DNA of 64,000 bases from UBA2779 sp965232165 (GCA_965232165.1 CBDDOY010000002.1:434001-498000), one strand, 5' to 3'; positions 52,701-60,781 are shown, counted from the stretch's first letter. Program-made: numbers and translations. The notes: generated by a model not told the origin, from the sequence alone.

Positions 52701-53272
52701 TCGTGAAAGCCCTAAAACAAGAGAAGATGTTTCTAATTGCCAGCGATGGTACTGATCCAAGTGATTCGATTCCTGATCGTGGGACTGGTTCCCATACTTG
52801 GGTTAGAGGAACCGAAATCACACTAAATTCTGATGTTGGTGCGGCAGTTGATTCCTCTACTGGTGGGAATGAAGGTATAACGAACGCTACTGGTGAGTTG
52901 ATTCCCCCAATAGATGAGCAGAAGTACACTGGATTGGCACTACATCTTGGCAATTTTGAGGGTGGCCATTATAAAATTCTTGATGGAGGTGCTGGAATAG
53001 CTTTGAGTTACACATTTTCAAAACCTGTTTCTGTAATATCAACAGAAATATATACTCGAGAGATTAGTGCTCCGACAAGAGGAGAAGGATGGAAAATAAA
53101 ACTATTGGATAAGGATGATAATACTCTCGCTGAAAGTGACCAGGGACCTGGAACTTACACATTCCCTACGAAGATTGAGGGGGTCAAGCGATTGCAATTA
53201 TATATATTTGCTATGACTGATCCTCAGAACATCATGCAATTTAATTTTATCAATGCACTAATAGAGTTCTAG
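49748..53272 (+). CDS. Large lipoprotein with ten atypical Ig-like repeats
   Basis: From ATG 49748 (RBS AAGGAGG) the protein has 1174 residues. A signal peptide ends in lipobox GLGGC (Cys25). Ten tandem domains of 95-97 residues follow, each with ADSVAADKAALVIGYA, SVTQDLTLPGTGSNGTTI, WAS, VIDNAGTVTRP, and VTLTATITKN with DTKTFTLTVKK. This is the atypical bacterial Ig-like (aBig-type) module. The last ~190 residues are a different beta-rich domain (WVRGTEITLNSDVGAAVDSS, GLALHLGNFEGGHYKILDGG, GWKIKLLDKDDNTLAESDQG), perhaps a binding head held away from the cell by the Ig stalk. Repeats are nearly identical in DNA, so copy number may vary. Confidence 0.9.
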   Translation: MNQLTRAIPLVALVGFLVLIGLGGCPAASEGLSDQESVAADKAALVIGYAGTDSAASVTQALTLPTSGDSGTVITWASGMTDVIDNAGTVTRPDVNGADTSVTLTATITKNNESDTQVFFLQVLKALNDADSVAADKAALVIGYAGTDNENSVTQDLTLPGTGSNGTTIAWASSVTAVIDNAGTVTRPAADTNNEFVTLTATITKNSVSDTKTFTLTVKKEAGLSDADSVAADKAALVIGYAGTDSAASVTQALTLPTSGDSGTVITWASGMTDVIDNAGTVTRPDVNGADTSVTLTATITKNNESDTQVFFLQVLKALNDADSVAADKAALVIGYAGTDNENSVTQDLTLPGTGSNGTTIAWASSVTAVIDNAGTVTRPAADTNNEFVTLTATITKNSESDTKTFTLTVKKALSDADSVAADKAALVIGYAGTDNENSVTQDLTLPGTGSNGTTIEWASNVPGVIDNAGTVTRPAADTNNEFVTLTATITKNNESDTQVFFLQVLKESDLSDADSVAADKAALVIGYAGTDNENSVTQDLTLPGTGSNGTTIAWASSVTAVIDNAGTVTRPAADTNNEFVTLTATITKNSESDTKTFTLTVKKALSDADSVAADKAALVIGYAGTDNENSVTQDLTLPGTGSNGTTIEWASNVPGVIDNAGTVTRPAADTNNEFVTLTATITKNNESDTQVFFLQVLKESDLSDADSVAADKAALVIGYAQGDDASSVTQDLTLPGTESSGTTITWASDVHDVIDIAGAVTRPAADTYNKLVTLTATIEKNGVSDTKIFTLTVLKEAVSNADSVMTDKAALVIGYAGTDNENSVTQDLTLPGTGSNGTTIEWASNVPGVIDNAGTVTRPDVNAADATVTLTATIKKNGESGTKTFTLTVLKALNDADSVAADQAALVIGYAQGDDASSVTQDLTLPGAGASGTVITWSSDKTAVITVAGVVTRPAAYAADESVTLTATITKNGVTATKAFTPLVVKALKQEKMFLIASDGTDPSDSIPDRGTGSHTWVRGTEITLNSDVGAAVDSSTGGNEGITNATGELIPPIDEQKYTGLALHLGNFEGGHYKILDGGAGIALSYTFSKPVSVISTEIYTREISAPTRGEGWKIKLLDKDDNTLAESDQGPGTYTFPTKIEGVKRLQLYIFAMTDPQNIMQFNFINALIEF
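49855..52700 (+). repeat. Tandem array of ten 285-291 bp Ig-domain repeats
   Basis: By sequence type the units run A B A B C B C D C' E. The A-B pair and the B-C pair are each duplicated with almost no base change, so blocks of two units have been copied recently. The last three units are more diverged. Unit junctions alternate between ALNDADS and GLSDADS/DLSDADS. Confidence 0.85.
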
Positions 53273-53281
53273 ATGACAGCG

Positions 53282-53350
53282 AACCCAACATAGTTCCCTA
53301 TGTTCTGACAGAATGAGTCTGATTATAGGGAGAACTATGTTGGGGTTTTT
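53282..53350 (+). terminator. Strong terminator after the Ig-repeat gene
   Basis: AACCCAACATAGTT with CCCTAT (53282-53301) pairs with ATAGGG and AACTATGTTGGGGTT (53324-53346), followed by TTTTTAT. The stem is about 20 bp with one bulge and starts 9 bp after the stop codon. Confidence 0.85.
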
Positions 53351-53385
53351 ATCAGATTTAAGTTTGCTAATCTATAAATTGTTCT

Positions 53386-53431
53386 GCTCATAGTTTGTTC
53401 CTTTTGGATTACTCAAACTATGGGCTTTTTT
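53386..53431 (+). terminator. Second hairpin terminator
   Basis: GCTCATAGTTTG and CAAACTATGGGC form a 12-bp stem with one mismatch and a 16-nt loop, followed by TTTTTT. It backs up the first terminator and separates the Ig gene from the opposing HARE-HTH relic. Confidence 0.75.
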
Positions 53432-54025
53432 ACTCTAAAACTTTGGTTTTTTTCTTAATCTCAAACGGATATATTTTTATTGAATTATATTTGGATATTT
53501 TATTAAATTCAAGTAGTTTCTCATTTCATTCTTCAGTGGGAATATAGAATCCAACCATATCAGGATGGAGCCATTCATTAAATCCTGTTTTCTTTGATTT
53601 TTCATGGTGAATTGTCTTTGTGAAAATGGGTTTCCCTTTATTGAAATCATTATTCGTATAAGCAAAACAAGAAAGAAGCGGGTGTAAATCACGTTCCGAA
53701 TATATTTTTCCACGTCTACAAGATTTTGTTTCTGTTCATCCTCATTTATTTCATCAGGAATTTCATCATCAATTAAATGAAGGTTTTCTTTAAGAAAGAA
53801 ACGTGCCGGATTACTGCCGACTTTTACAAAACGAGATTCATTCCTATTATCTCTAACTTCTACAAATAATCTTGCACTCAATGTATTCCAAGGTGTTTTT
53901 CCTGTCAAAGTTAATTGACTTGCATATCCTTCAGACTTTCCCTTTTCCCCAATATCATTATATGTTAGTGGAATATCAGAAGATTTTAAGACATCATAGG
54001 CATAATCGAGAATGGTATACTTCAA
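53430..54025 (-). pseudogene. Frameshifted HARE-HTH protein (restriction-associated, COG2958-like)
   Basis: TTG 54025 with AAGGAG 9 bp upstream is the best start. The N-terminal HARE-HTH domain is intact (LKYTILDYAYDVLKSSDIPL, YASQLTLTGKTPWNTLSARL, VKVGSNPARFFLKE). Near 53690 the frame shifts. The other frame continues ERDLHPLLSCFAYTNNDFNK, TIHHEKSKKTGFNEWLHPDM and VGFYIPTEE, then a TGA where Trp is expected, then NEKLLEFNKIS to a TAA at 53432-53430. HARE-HTH proteins of this type are thought to be restriction or DNA-modification-sensing effectors. Span length is not a multiple of 3, so at least one indel plus one nonsense change killed it. Confidence 0.75.
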
Positions 54026-54111
54026 TTTGATTAACTCCTTCGGATATGAGTCATTTTTATCACCACTTTTTCCAGCGGAACAGCACACTTCCCATCATGA
54101 GAAGATTCTAG

Positions 54112-55155
54112 CTATGATTGGTTCGGTTTTCCCTCTCCAAGAAGTTCCTTTATACCGCCCAGAGATGAAAGAATCCCCGATGCTTCAAATGGAAGGTACA
54201 CTACCTTGCTGTCTTTTCCAGACACCATCTGTTTTAAGGTGTCGATGTAGCGGATGGCCACCATGTAATTGACGGGATCGCCTTTTGGGTCAAGGGACTC
54301 GGAGATAATTCTGATCGCTTCGGCCTCGGCATCGGCAACCTGTATTCTGGCCTTGGCCTCGCCTTCTGCCTGCAGGATGGCGGCCTGTTTCAATCCTTCT
54401 GCCTTATTCACTTCTGCTTCCCGGAATCCTTCGGCCTCCAGAATACTCGCCTTCTTCTCACCCTCGGCGACTAGAATGGCCGCTCTGCGATCCCGCTCCG
54501 CCCGCATCTGTTTCTCCATTTGATCACGAATATCCTCCGGGGGATTGATATCCTGTAATTCAACCCTGTTCACCTTTACGCCCCACTTATCCGTGGCATC
54601 GTCGAGGATGGTTCGCAGTTTTGTGTTGATTGTGTCACGGGAGGTGAGACTTTCATCCAATTCCAATTCGCCTAAGACGTTTCGGAGCGTTGTTTGAGTC
54701 AGTTTTTCGATGGCGTCCGGCAGGTTGGCAATTTCGTAAACAACCTTCACCGGGTCCGTGATCTGGAAATACAGAAGGGCATTGATCCCAATGCTCACAT
54801 TATCTTTGGTAATGACATTCTGCTTCAGAAAATCGTAAACCTGTTCCCGCAAATCAATGTTCGAGGTTTCTTTCGTAATAACGGCCCTCCTTTGGGCTAC
54901 GTCGATCTTTTGGTAGTGCCACTGGATAGGCCTGGGGCGGTCTATAATGGGCCAAATTATGTTGATTCCGCTTTGCAGGGTGCGGTGGTAGTATAATGGG
55001 CCAAATTATGTTGATTCCGCTTTGCAGGGTCGGTGGTAGTTTCCTAGGCGTTCAATGACCATCGTCTCCGCCTGTCTTGCGATTTTGAATCCTTTCAGGG
55101 TGAGTATTGCAACGAACAGCAGTACTGCTCCTGCTATAATTATTCCACTTTCCAC
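54112..55155 (-). pseudogene. Stomatin/SPFH membrane protein gene broken by a tandem duplication
   Basis: From GTG 55155 (RBS AGGAG 8 nt upstream) it reads an N-terminal membrane segment (GIIIAGAVLLFVAILTLKGF), IARQAETMVIERLGNYH, then shifts out of frame at a 48/49-bp direct repeat. After the repeat it continues RTLQSGINIIWPIIDRPRP, QKIDVAQRRAVITKE, the SPFH core (NVITKDNVSIGINALLYFQI) and a long Ala/Glu coiled coil. Removing 48 bp gives exactly 332 codons in frame. Stomatin-like proteins organise membrane microdomains and often pair with an NfeD protease; none is here. A real duplication or an assembly error are both possible. Confidence 0.85.
54943..55039. repeat. 49/48-bp direct tandem duplication inside the stomatin gene
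   Basis: 54943-54991 and 54992-55039 are identical except for one missing G in the second unit (GGGTGCGG against GGGTCGG). Each begins TATAATGGGCCAAATTATG. The first copy carries the intact coding sequence. Confidence 0.9.
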
Positions 55156-55171
55156 TATGTATTCTCCTCTA

Positions 55172-55366
55172 GGGCACCTCTAAGAAACAGCTTTAACAAC
55201 TTGACGACGAAAAAATTTTTTGTCGATACAAGGCGGCCTGTCTGCGTGCGGACACGCACAGGCAGGCAAAAGCGGAGCTAGCTTAAGCTACGTGAGCATT
55301 TTGACAACACAGTGGCGGCGGAAAAGTTCGAGTCAAGAACTAAATGGGGTTTTTTTAGAGGTGCCC
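55172..55366 (+). repeat. Rep1 copy, complete, with nested Rep3
   Basis: Ends GGGCACCTCTAAGAAAC and TTTTTTAGAGGTGCCC. It is 195 bp because a 32-bp Rep3 palindrome lies inside after AAGGCG. Its left end is 17 bp from the stomatin GTG, so it may have replaced that gene's promoter. Confidence 0.85.
55236..55267. repeat. Rep3 palindrome nested in Rep1
   Basis: GCCTGTCTGCGTGC and GCACAGGCAGGC arms around GGACAC form a hairpin. It is absent from the same point in the other Rep1 copies, so it was inserted later. Confidence 0.65.
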
Positions 55367-55707
55367 TGTATTCAAAGCGAGGATACAACGTGGTGGATGG
55401 TTTATGTTGAGAATTCTCTCCGATATATTATGTTCGAGAATACGGCCGATAACTCTTTGACAAACGACCCTAATCACCTCAACTGATTGTTTCCTCAGCC
55501 ATGCGTCATGCAGAACATCTGTCTGTTTCCCGGCTAAAAGCAGCTCAGAAACATCATTCTCTCGCTGAGCGGCACCTGGCAAACATCTGCCTGAGCGGTA
55601 AGAACTCCGATTTCCCACTTTGCGGGGTTCTTGTTGCCGCGTTTTCGTGAAATCTCGCCCTCGACTGCAGTTTCGCGTTTATGTTCAAAGATAACCTATA
55701 ACTCGGC
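55367..55707. other. Stretch without a recognisable gene
   Basis: A minus frame of about 80 residues (ENDVSELLLAGKQTDVLHDA, then WLRKQSVEVIRVVCQRVIGR) looks coding-like but has no start and no family I know. It may be a gene relic cut by the Rep1 insertion. Confidence 0.3.
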
Positions 55708-57003
55708 TTAACTCCACTTTCCCATATCCAGTTCTTTTTCGCTTTTCGCCACCAGTACGGCTCCGGTCATATCCCCGGTGACGTTTACCGCTGTCCGTCC
55801 CATATCGAGGATGGCGTCGATTCCAAGAATCATGGCGTAGGCGGCGGCTACCGGTGTGCCCGCTTCCACGGGGAGACCCACCGAATTCAGCACCATCAGG
55901 AGCATAATGGCTCCGGCCCCCGGTACTCCGGCGGTTCCAATAGAGGCCAGCACAGCGGTTAATATAACCGTAATCTGCTGCCCGAAGGTGAGGGGCATTC
56001 CGATGGCCAGTCCGATGAAGACGGCGCATACACCCTGATAGATCGCGGTGCCGTCCATATTGATGGTGGCCCCCAGGGGGAGGGTAAAGGAGTAGACTTT
56101 TTTATTCACCCCCAGGTTGGCATCCACACTGTTCATCGTTACCGGGAGGGTGCCGCTGCTGCTCCGGGTTACAAAGGCGGTTATAATCGCTTCCCTGGTC
56201 CCTCTGAAAAACCGTCCGGGGTTCAGGTTGTTCAGCATCAGCAGGCCAAAATAAACCACGACACAATGGAGGATATAGCCGATGTAGGAGGTGAGAGTCA
56301 CCATTCCGAGAGCACCGATGGCTGCGGCTCCTTGTTTCGCGAATACCACCGCGATTAAGGCGAAAACGCCGACCGGGGCGTATTGGAGGATCCAGCGGAC
56401 CACCATATACATAGTTTCTGCAGCACCGTCAAAAAAGGAGTAGAGCACCTCTCCTCCCTTTTGTTTTTTAGTATCTCTGCTTTCTTTCAAAAAGGCGATT
56501 CCTATTCCGAAGATAATGGAGAAGAAGATGACCGGCAGCACCTGCCCGTTGGTAATGGCGGAAAAGGGATTTTTCGGCACAATATTCAGCAGGGTATCTT
56601 TGAAGGCGGGCTTGATCAGCTCTCTTCCCGCCACGTCGGCAGCCGTTCCCAGAGCCAATCCCGCTCCCGGTCTGAATAGGTTGGCCAGGAGCAGACCGAT
56701 CGCCACGGCAAAAGCGGATGTGAAGAAATAGAATACGATAATTTTTATCCCCACCCGGCCGAGTTCTTTCGGGCTGATGCTGGCAGCCCCGACAATAAGG
56801 GTAGAGAGGATAACCGGCAGAACAATCATTTTGAGCAGTCTGATAAAGAGGCTGCCCAGAGGATTCAGCCAGAGGATTGATTCTCCGAAGATGATTCCGA
56901 CGATGGCTCCCAAGATAAGACCGATTAGAATACGGAGCAGCAGATTGGATTTAAAATACCAGTCCATAGCCCCTTTTTTTCCGGGGGTGCTTGTGTTACT
57001 CAT
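55708..57003 (-). CDS. Sodium/proton-dicarboxylate or amino-acid symporter (DAACS family)
   Basis: From ATG 57003 (RBS AGGAGG) the inner-membrane protein has 431 residues and the family's eight helices plus re-entrant loops. Motifs: IRLLKMIVLPVILSTLIVGA, the serine loop AFVTRSSSGTLPVTM, helix 7 LGATINMDGTAIYQG, and GIDAILDMGRTAVNVTGDM in helix 8. The layout fits GltP/DctA/SstT relatives; aspartate, glutamate, serine or C4-dicarboxylates are all possible. The NarL-type two-component pair upstream and a palindrome at 57096 suggest it is controlled by that pair. Confidence 0.9.
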   Translation of the reverse strand: MSNTSTPGKKGAMDWYFKSNLLLRILIGLILGAIVGIIFGESILWLNPLGSLFIRLLKMIVLPVILSTLIVGAASISPKELGRVGIKIIVFYFFTSAFAVAIGLLLANLFRPGAGLALGTAADVAGRELIKPAFKDTLLNIVPKNPFSAITNGQVLPVIFFSIIFGIGIAFLKESRDTKKQKGGEVLYSFFDGAAETMYMVVRWILQYAPVGVFALIAVVFAKQGAAAIGALGMVTLTSYIGYILHCVVVYFGLLMLNNLNPGRFFRGTREAIITAFVTRSSSGTLPVTMNSVDANLGVNKKVYSFTLPLGATINMDGTAIYQGVCAVFIGLAIGMPLTFGQQITVILTAVLASIGTAGVPGAGAIMLLMVLNSVGLPVEAGTPVAAAYAMILGIDAILDMGRTAVNVTGDMTGAVLVAKSEKELDMGKWS

Positions 57004-57095
57004 AAAAAACCTCCTGTTTTTTTCCATCTAACCATATTCGGAAGGGGGATGTATACTCTCCATTAGTAGGTTTTTTTCAGGGATAAACCGGTTTT

Positions 57096-57115
57096 TATAC
57101 TCCATTTGGTGTATA
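57096..57115. promoter_or_regulatory. 20-bp palindrome upstream of the symporter, possible operator
   Basis: TATACTCCA and TGGTGTATA face each other with a 2-bp centre and one mismatch, 93 bp before the symporter ATG. A related half-site (GTATACTCTCCATTAG) lies at 57051-57066. A dimeric regulator such as the neighbouring LuxR/NarL-type protein could bind here. The rest of 57116-57383 shows no gene. Confidence 0.45.
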
Positions 57116-57383
57116 ACGCCTATTATTTGTACCCGTGTAAGGCCCTCCCTATTGTCCTCAATTAGAAGCGTGACAGGGACCTGAATACAAAGAAGAAGGA
57201 ATAGCGGAAAAGTCGCCCGACCGGAGCCTGATAAGACGGGCCTGCCCGCGGCCTATGGCCGCTGCTCGGTATGCCGCAGAGAGGAGAAGCGGCTTTGCAG
57301 CGGGGGGAAGACCTTCCCCTTCAAATTCTTGGTTATGCGACGGGTGAATACAAAAGACAATGGGCTTTCGATGGAGACTGAGA

Positions 57384-58022
57384 CTATGTCAATTTCTCTT
57401 CCAGCACTTTTTTCATAAATTCAACACGGGAACTTACATCAAGTTTGCGGTATATATGGAGAATGTGCTTCTTGACAGTGGAACTGGCGATATTGTGGAT
57501 ATCCCCGATCTCTCTGTAGTTGTAACCGTCCACAATTCCTTTAAGTATCTCCTTTTCCCGGGGGGTTAGGTTATAATTCTGTTTCGATACGGTATCGTGG
57601 GTTTTTCTGAATTCCTGAAGGAGTTTGCGGGCCGCTCCGGGGCTTATGGGGGATCCGCCGGAGGCCATGGTTTTAATTTGATTGATAAGCTCTCCCGGCT
57701 CCGTGTTTTTCAGAATATATCCGGTTGCACCGGCGGTAAAGGCATTGAGAATCCGGTTCTCGTCTTCAAATATGGTGAGAATTAGAATATCCGCCTTAGG
57801 GCAGTGCTCCTTCAGAATCTCCGTCGCTTCTATGCCGCTCATCCCCGGAAGACCGATATCCATTAGGAAAATATCGGGAGGGGGGAATTCGTCCAGTTCT
57901 TCAAGCATTTTTTCCGCGTTTTCAAAGGTGGCGGCAACGTGAATTTCCTTATCCATATTTAAAAGGTAGCGAAGCCCTTCCCTCACTTCCTGAAGGTCTT
58001 CCACAATAACGATCCTGATCAT
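57384..58022 (-). CDS. NarL/LuxR-type response regulator
   Basis: From ATG 58022 (212 residues), overlapping the kinase stop as ATGA. The receiver domain has VIVEDLQEVREGLR, phospho-acceptor Asp in IFLMDIGLPGMSG, ILTIFEDENRIL and GYILKNTEPGEL. The C-terminal LuxR helix-turn-helix is NLTPREKEILKGIVDGYNYR, EIGDIHNIASSTVKKHILHI and YRKLDVSSR. It should bind DNA as a dimer when phosphorylated. The upstream extension to 58064 lies within the kinase gene and is unlikely. Confidence 0.93.
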   Translation of the reverse strand: MIRIVIVEDLQEVREGLRYLLNMDKEIHVAATFENAEKMLEELDEFPPPDIFLMDIGLPGMSGIEATEILKEHCPKADILILTIFEDENRILNAFTAGATGYILKNTEPGELINQIKTMASGGSPISPGAARKLLQEFRKTHDTVSKQNYNLTPREKEILKGIVDGYNYREIGDIHNIASSTVKKHILHIYRKLDVSSRVEFMKKVLEEKLT

Positions 58023-59798
58023 GAACTTTCCGCCTCTCCTGTGGGAAGGGTAAAATGATACCACGTTCCTTTCCCCGCTTTGGAATGAAGCTTCATGGTT
58101 CCCCCCATCTTTTCAACCCGGCCGGATATATTGGATAATCCGAACCCTGTTTCCTGGGGGGCACTGCGGTCGAATCCTATCCCGTTGTCCTCAAAGGAGA
58201 ACCGCAGATTTTTTTCTTTTATATCCATGGTGATGGTTACCCGGCGGGCATCCGCGTGTTTTAATACATTGGTGGTCAGTTCCTGAAGCAGTTTTTCCAG
58301 ATGGAGCCGGAGGTCTCTGTTCAATTTGTTGATCTCGTCGGAGGATTTGGTTTTAAAGCTGAGGGTTATCCCTTTCAGCTTTAGCCGATCCTCTATATTC
58401 ACCCGCATGAAGTGGACAAAATTAATGGAAACCTTTCGGGGAGATTGAAAATCGAAGATAATGCGCTGCAGATCTTCAATCCCCGATTTTACGTTTTTTT
58501 CAATATGGTTAAGCATGTCCTGCAGCACAGAGGCGTCAGCAGGGTAGGCTTTTTGAGCCACCTGATTGCTTATATTGATATTGGTGAGCCTGGCTCCCAG
58601 GGAGTCGTGGAGGTCTGCAAAAATCCGTTCCTTCTCTTCAAGAATCCTTAAAAGGGAGTTTTCCTGCTGCAGCTTAATCAAGTCTTCCGTTCTTTCCCGG
58701 ACTTTATCTTCCAGAATTTTGGCGGATTCTTCCGCTTTGTCGGATAATCCGTTGAACAGCTCCGCCATCATCCCGAATTCATCCCTCCTTTCCAGATTTA
58801 TCCGGGCCTTTATATCTCCCCCTTTCCTTTCTTCTAATGTGGAAATAATGCTTTCCAGGGGTGAGGTGATCATCCTCCAGGTAATGGAAATAATCAGGAT
58901 AATTAAAATAACCATAAAAAGGATATTGGCTAAGAGAATAATCCGGACATTCTGATAAGATAAAGCCATGAGATCCTTATAATCGGTAGCAACCAGAACC
59001 TTCCAGCCGGTCACGTTGCTTTTCTTATAAGAAAGGAAGGTTTTTTTCCCATAAATGTTCTTTATAAGGGAACCCTCATCCTCTCTTATCGAATCTGCAT
59101 AAGGAAAAAAAAGGAGTTCTTTCCGGTTTCCTTCTATTCTATTCACCTGGTCTACAAGAATTTGATTTTTATGGTTTAAAAGGATAATTTTTCCCTGTTC
59201 CTGAAACTTCAGATCGGAAATGATATTGGAAAGGCTTTCAAAAATAATATCAATTCCCAAAACTCCGGTGAATTCACCTGAAAAGTTGTAAACAGGAATA
59301 ACAGCGGTGATTCCCAGGGCCTGAATGCTGGCATAGATATAGGGTTCGGAGATGGTGTAGTCCCCCGCTTTTACCGCAGTTTTGTACCACGGTCTCTCCC
59401 GTGGATCGTAATCCGGAGGAAATACAGGCTCATTATTAACAAGTCCTTCCCCAATTCCCCATTCGTGCATCTCTCCCCTGGCGGTGCCAAGGTAGATCGC
59501 CCGGATATACTCATTCCTCCATTTAACAATAGACAGAAAAATATTCTGCATCAGGATGGTATCCGGTTCCATTACGGGGTAAAACTCTGATACAGAGCGG
59601 GTTAACTGTTCTATTTCGATAAAGAACCGTTCAATTTTATGGTTTGTCTCATCCAGAATCAAAGTGGAAATTTCGTGAGCGGCAGTAAGGGCGTGGATTC
59701 TTCATCAACCGGTAACTCAAAAACAGAAAGGCTCCCCAGAAAATCATAACGGCCAGGGCAATAGCCAGGGTGTATTTTACTTGAATGCTTTTGAACAT
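58019..59798 (-). pseudogene. NarX-type sensor histidine kinase with Cache domain, N-terminal frameshift
   Basis: The main frame (to 58019) holds a dCache sensor (FPPDYDPRERPWYKTAVKAG, VYNFSGEFTGVLGIDIIFES), a membrane segment (ILLANILFMVILIILIISIT), a HAMP domain, HisKA_3 with the phospho-His in IFADLHDSLGARLTNI, and the ATPase (LLQELTTNVLKHADA, FSFEDNGIGF, GFGLSNISGRVEKMGG). The first membrane segment (MFKSIQVKYTLAIALAVMIF) lies in another frame from ATG 59798 and joins at AAGAATCC near 59698, where HALTAAHEISTLILDET continues. The span is one base off a multiple of 3. Cache domains sense small organic acids or amino acids, fitting the adjacent symporter. Confidence 0.85.
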
Positions 59799-59962
59799 TT
59801 TCTCTAGGATATACCATTTTTTACCATCCGTAAAATAAAAGAGGAAAGAAATGTTCTTCCACGCCCCTTCTTTGTGCCGCCGTGTCTCAGTGTGAAGCAT
59901 TTCCCATAAATAGAACCGCCTCTGAGTAAACAAAGGCGGCGTAATCGTTTCTTACAAGAGAT

Positions 59963-60384
59963 TAATGGTCTTTCTTGGAAGAATTGATAATATCCTGGGC
60001 GATTTTTCCTGAAACAGGGCCGTAATGGCTGAATTCCATATCGAATGCCCCGTTCCGGAGGTTCTGGAGCGTAGATTGATGGAATACCTCATCAACTCGC
60101 CCTGGGGAACCCGAGCCTTAATGGCCTGTATTCCCCCATCCGCAGCGGCTTGATCCTAGGCCCTGTTTTGCAGAGAGGTCAGAAAGTACATACCCCATGT
60201 ACTGTCCGTCAACATACACCGTCATGTTCATAATGGGCTCCAGAAGGGGGGCTTTTCAAAAGCCGGCTTTGAGGCGTTTTTCCCGCCAGTTAAAAACCAT
60301 TTCCGAAGAATCGGCAGAATGCTCCTTTTTGTCGAAAACAGCGACTCCCGCGTCCTCCATGAAATAACCCGCTACGTCCCTTTA
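59963..60384 (-). pseudogene. C-terminal relic of an elongation factor G-like GTPase
   Basis: Frames joined on the minus strand give VFDKKEHSADSSEMVFNWRE, a stop, PLLEPIMNMTVYVDGQYMGY, VLSDLSAKQG, a gap, IKARVPQGELMRYSINLRS, a frameshift, and DMEFSHYGPVSGKIAQDII to a TAA near 59965. These are domains IV and V of EF-G paralogues (compare LLEPIM, YMGDV, the MEFSHYEPV end). At least three lesions and loss of the GTPase part show it is dead. Its 5' side is cut by a Rep1 copy. Confidence 0.75.
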
Positions 60385-60576
60385 GGGCACCTCTTAGAAA
60401 CCGCTTCTGGAATTTGGCGCAGCTATTTTTCTTCGATGCAAGGCTCCAAGAATTCAAGCGCAACTGGGTTACGTGAGCTTTTTGGCAGCGCAGTAGCGGC
60501 CTGTCTGCGTGCAGAACATGCACAGGCAGGCGAAAGAGAGCAGGCCAGAAACGGAATGGATTTTTTAGAGGTGCCC
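60385..60576 (+). repeat. Rep1 copy, diverged, with nested Rep3
   Basis: Ends GGGCACCTCTTAGAAAC and TTTTTTAGAGGTGCCC. The interior is more diverged than other copies (AGCTATTTTTCTTCGATGCA, TTTGGCAGCGCAGTAGCGG), and a 33-bp Rep3 palindrome is inserted after GCAGTAGCG, a different site from the 55172 copy. Flanks are CTTTA and TAAAT. Confidence 0.75.
60499..60531. repeat. Rep3 palindrome nested in Rep1
   Basis: GCCTGTCTGCGTGC and GCACAGGCAGGC arms around AGAACAT. It sits after the same motif (GCG) as in the 55172 copy but at another place in Rep1, so the two are separate insertions. Confidence 0.6.
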
Positions 60577-60763
60577 TAAATCAATTACATTAAATGTTCA
60601 CTCAAGCCTGGATGCTGTCGGTCTAACCGCAGCAGTTGCAGCTAGGCTTTCTGTAGATGGCATCAGTGCAGACATCGTCGCAGAATATCATCATAACCAT
60701 ATTTTTGTAGAGGCTGAATTTTCTGAGAGAGCGCTTGAATCATTGATTGAATTAACAAATTGA
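60577..60763 (+). pseudogene. C-terminal relic of an ACT-domain protein
   Basis: From the right edge of Rep1 the frame reads SITLNVHSSLDAVGLTAAVA, LSVDGISADIVAEYHHNHIF, VEAEFSERALESLIELTN and TGA (60761-60763). This is the second ACT domain of the small ACT_7-type proteins of about 130 residues. The N-terminal half and start codon were removed at the Rep1 edge. The gene faces the glycosyltransferase gene tail to tail. Confidence 0.75.
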
Positions 60764-60781
60764 CTTGATGCTCAGGGTGAA

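Noticed and set aside
57116..57383. Possible small RNA or gene between the regulator and the symporter
   Set aside because: GC-rich short inverted pieces are present, but no clear promoter-terminator pair or coding frame.
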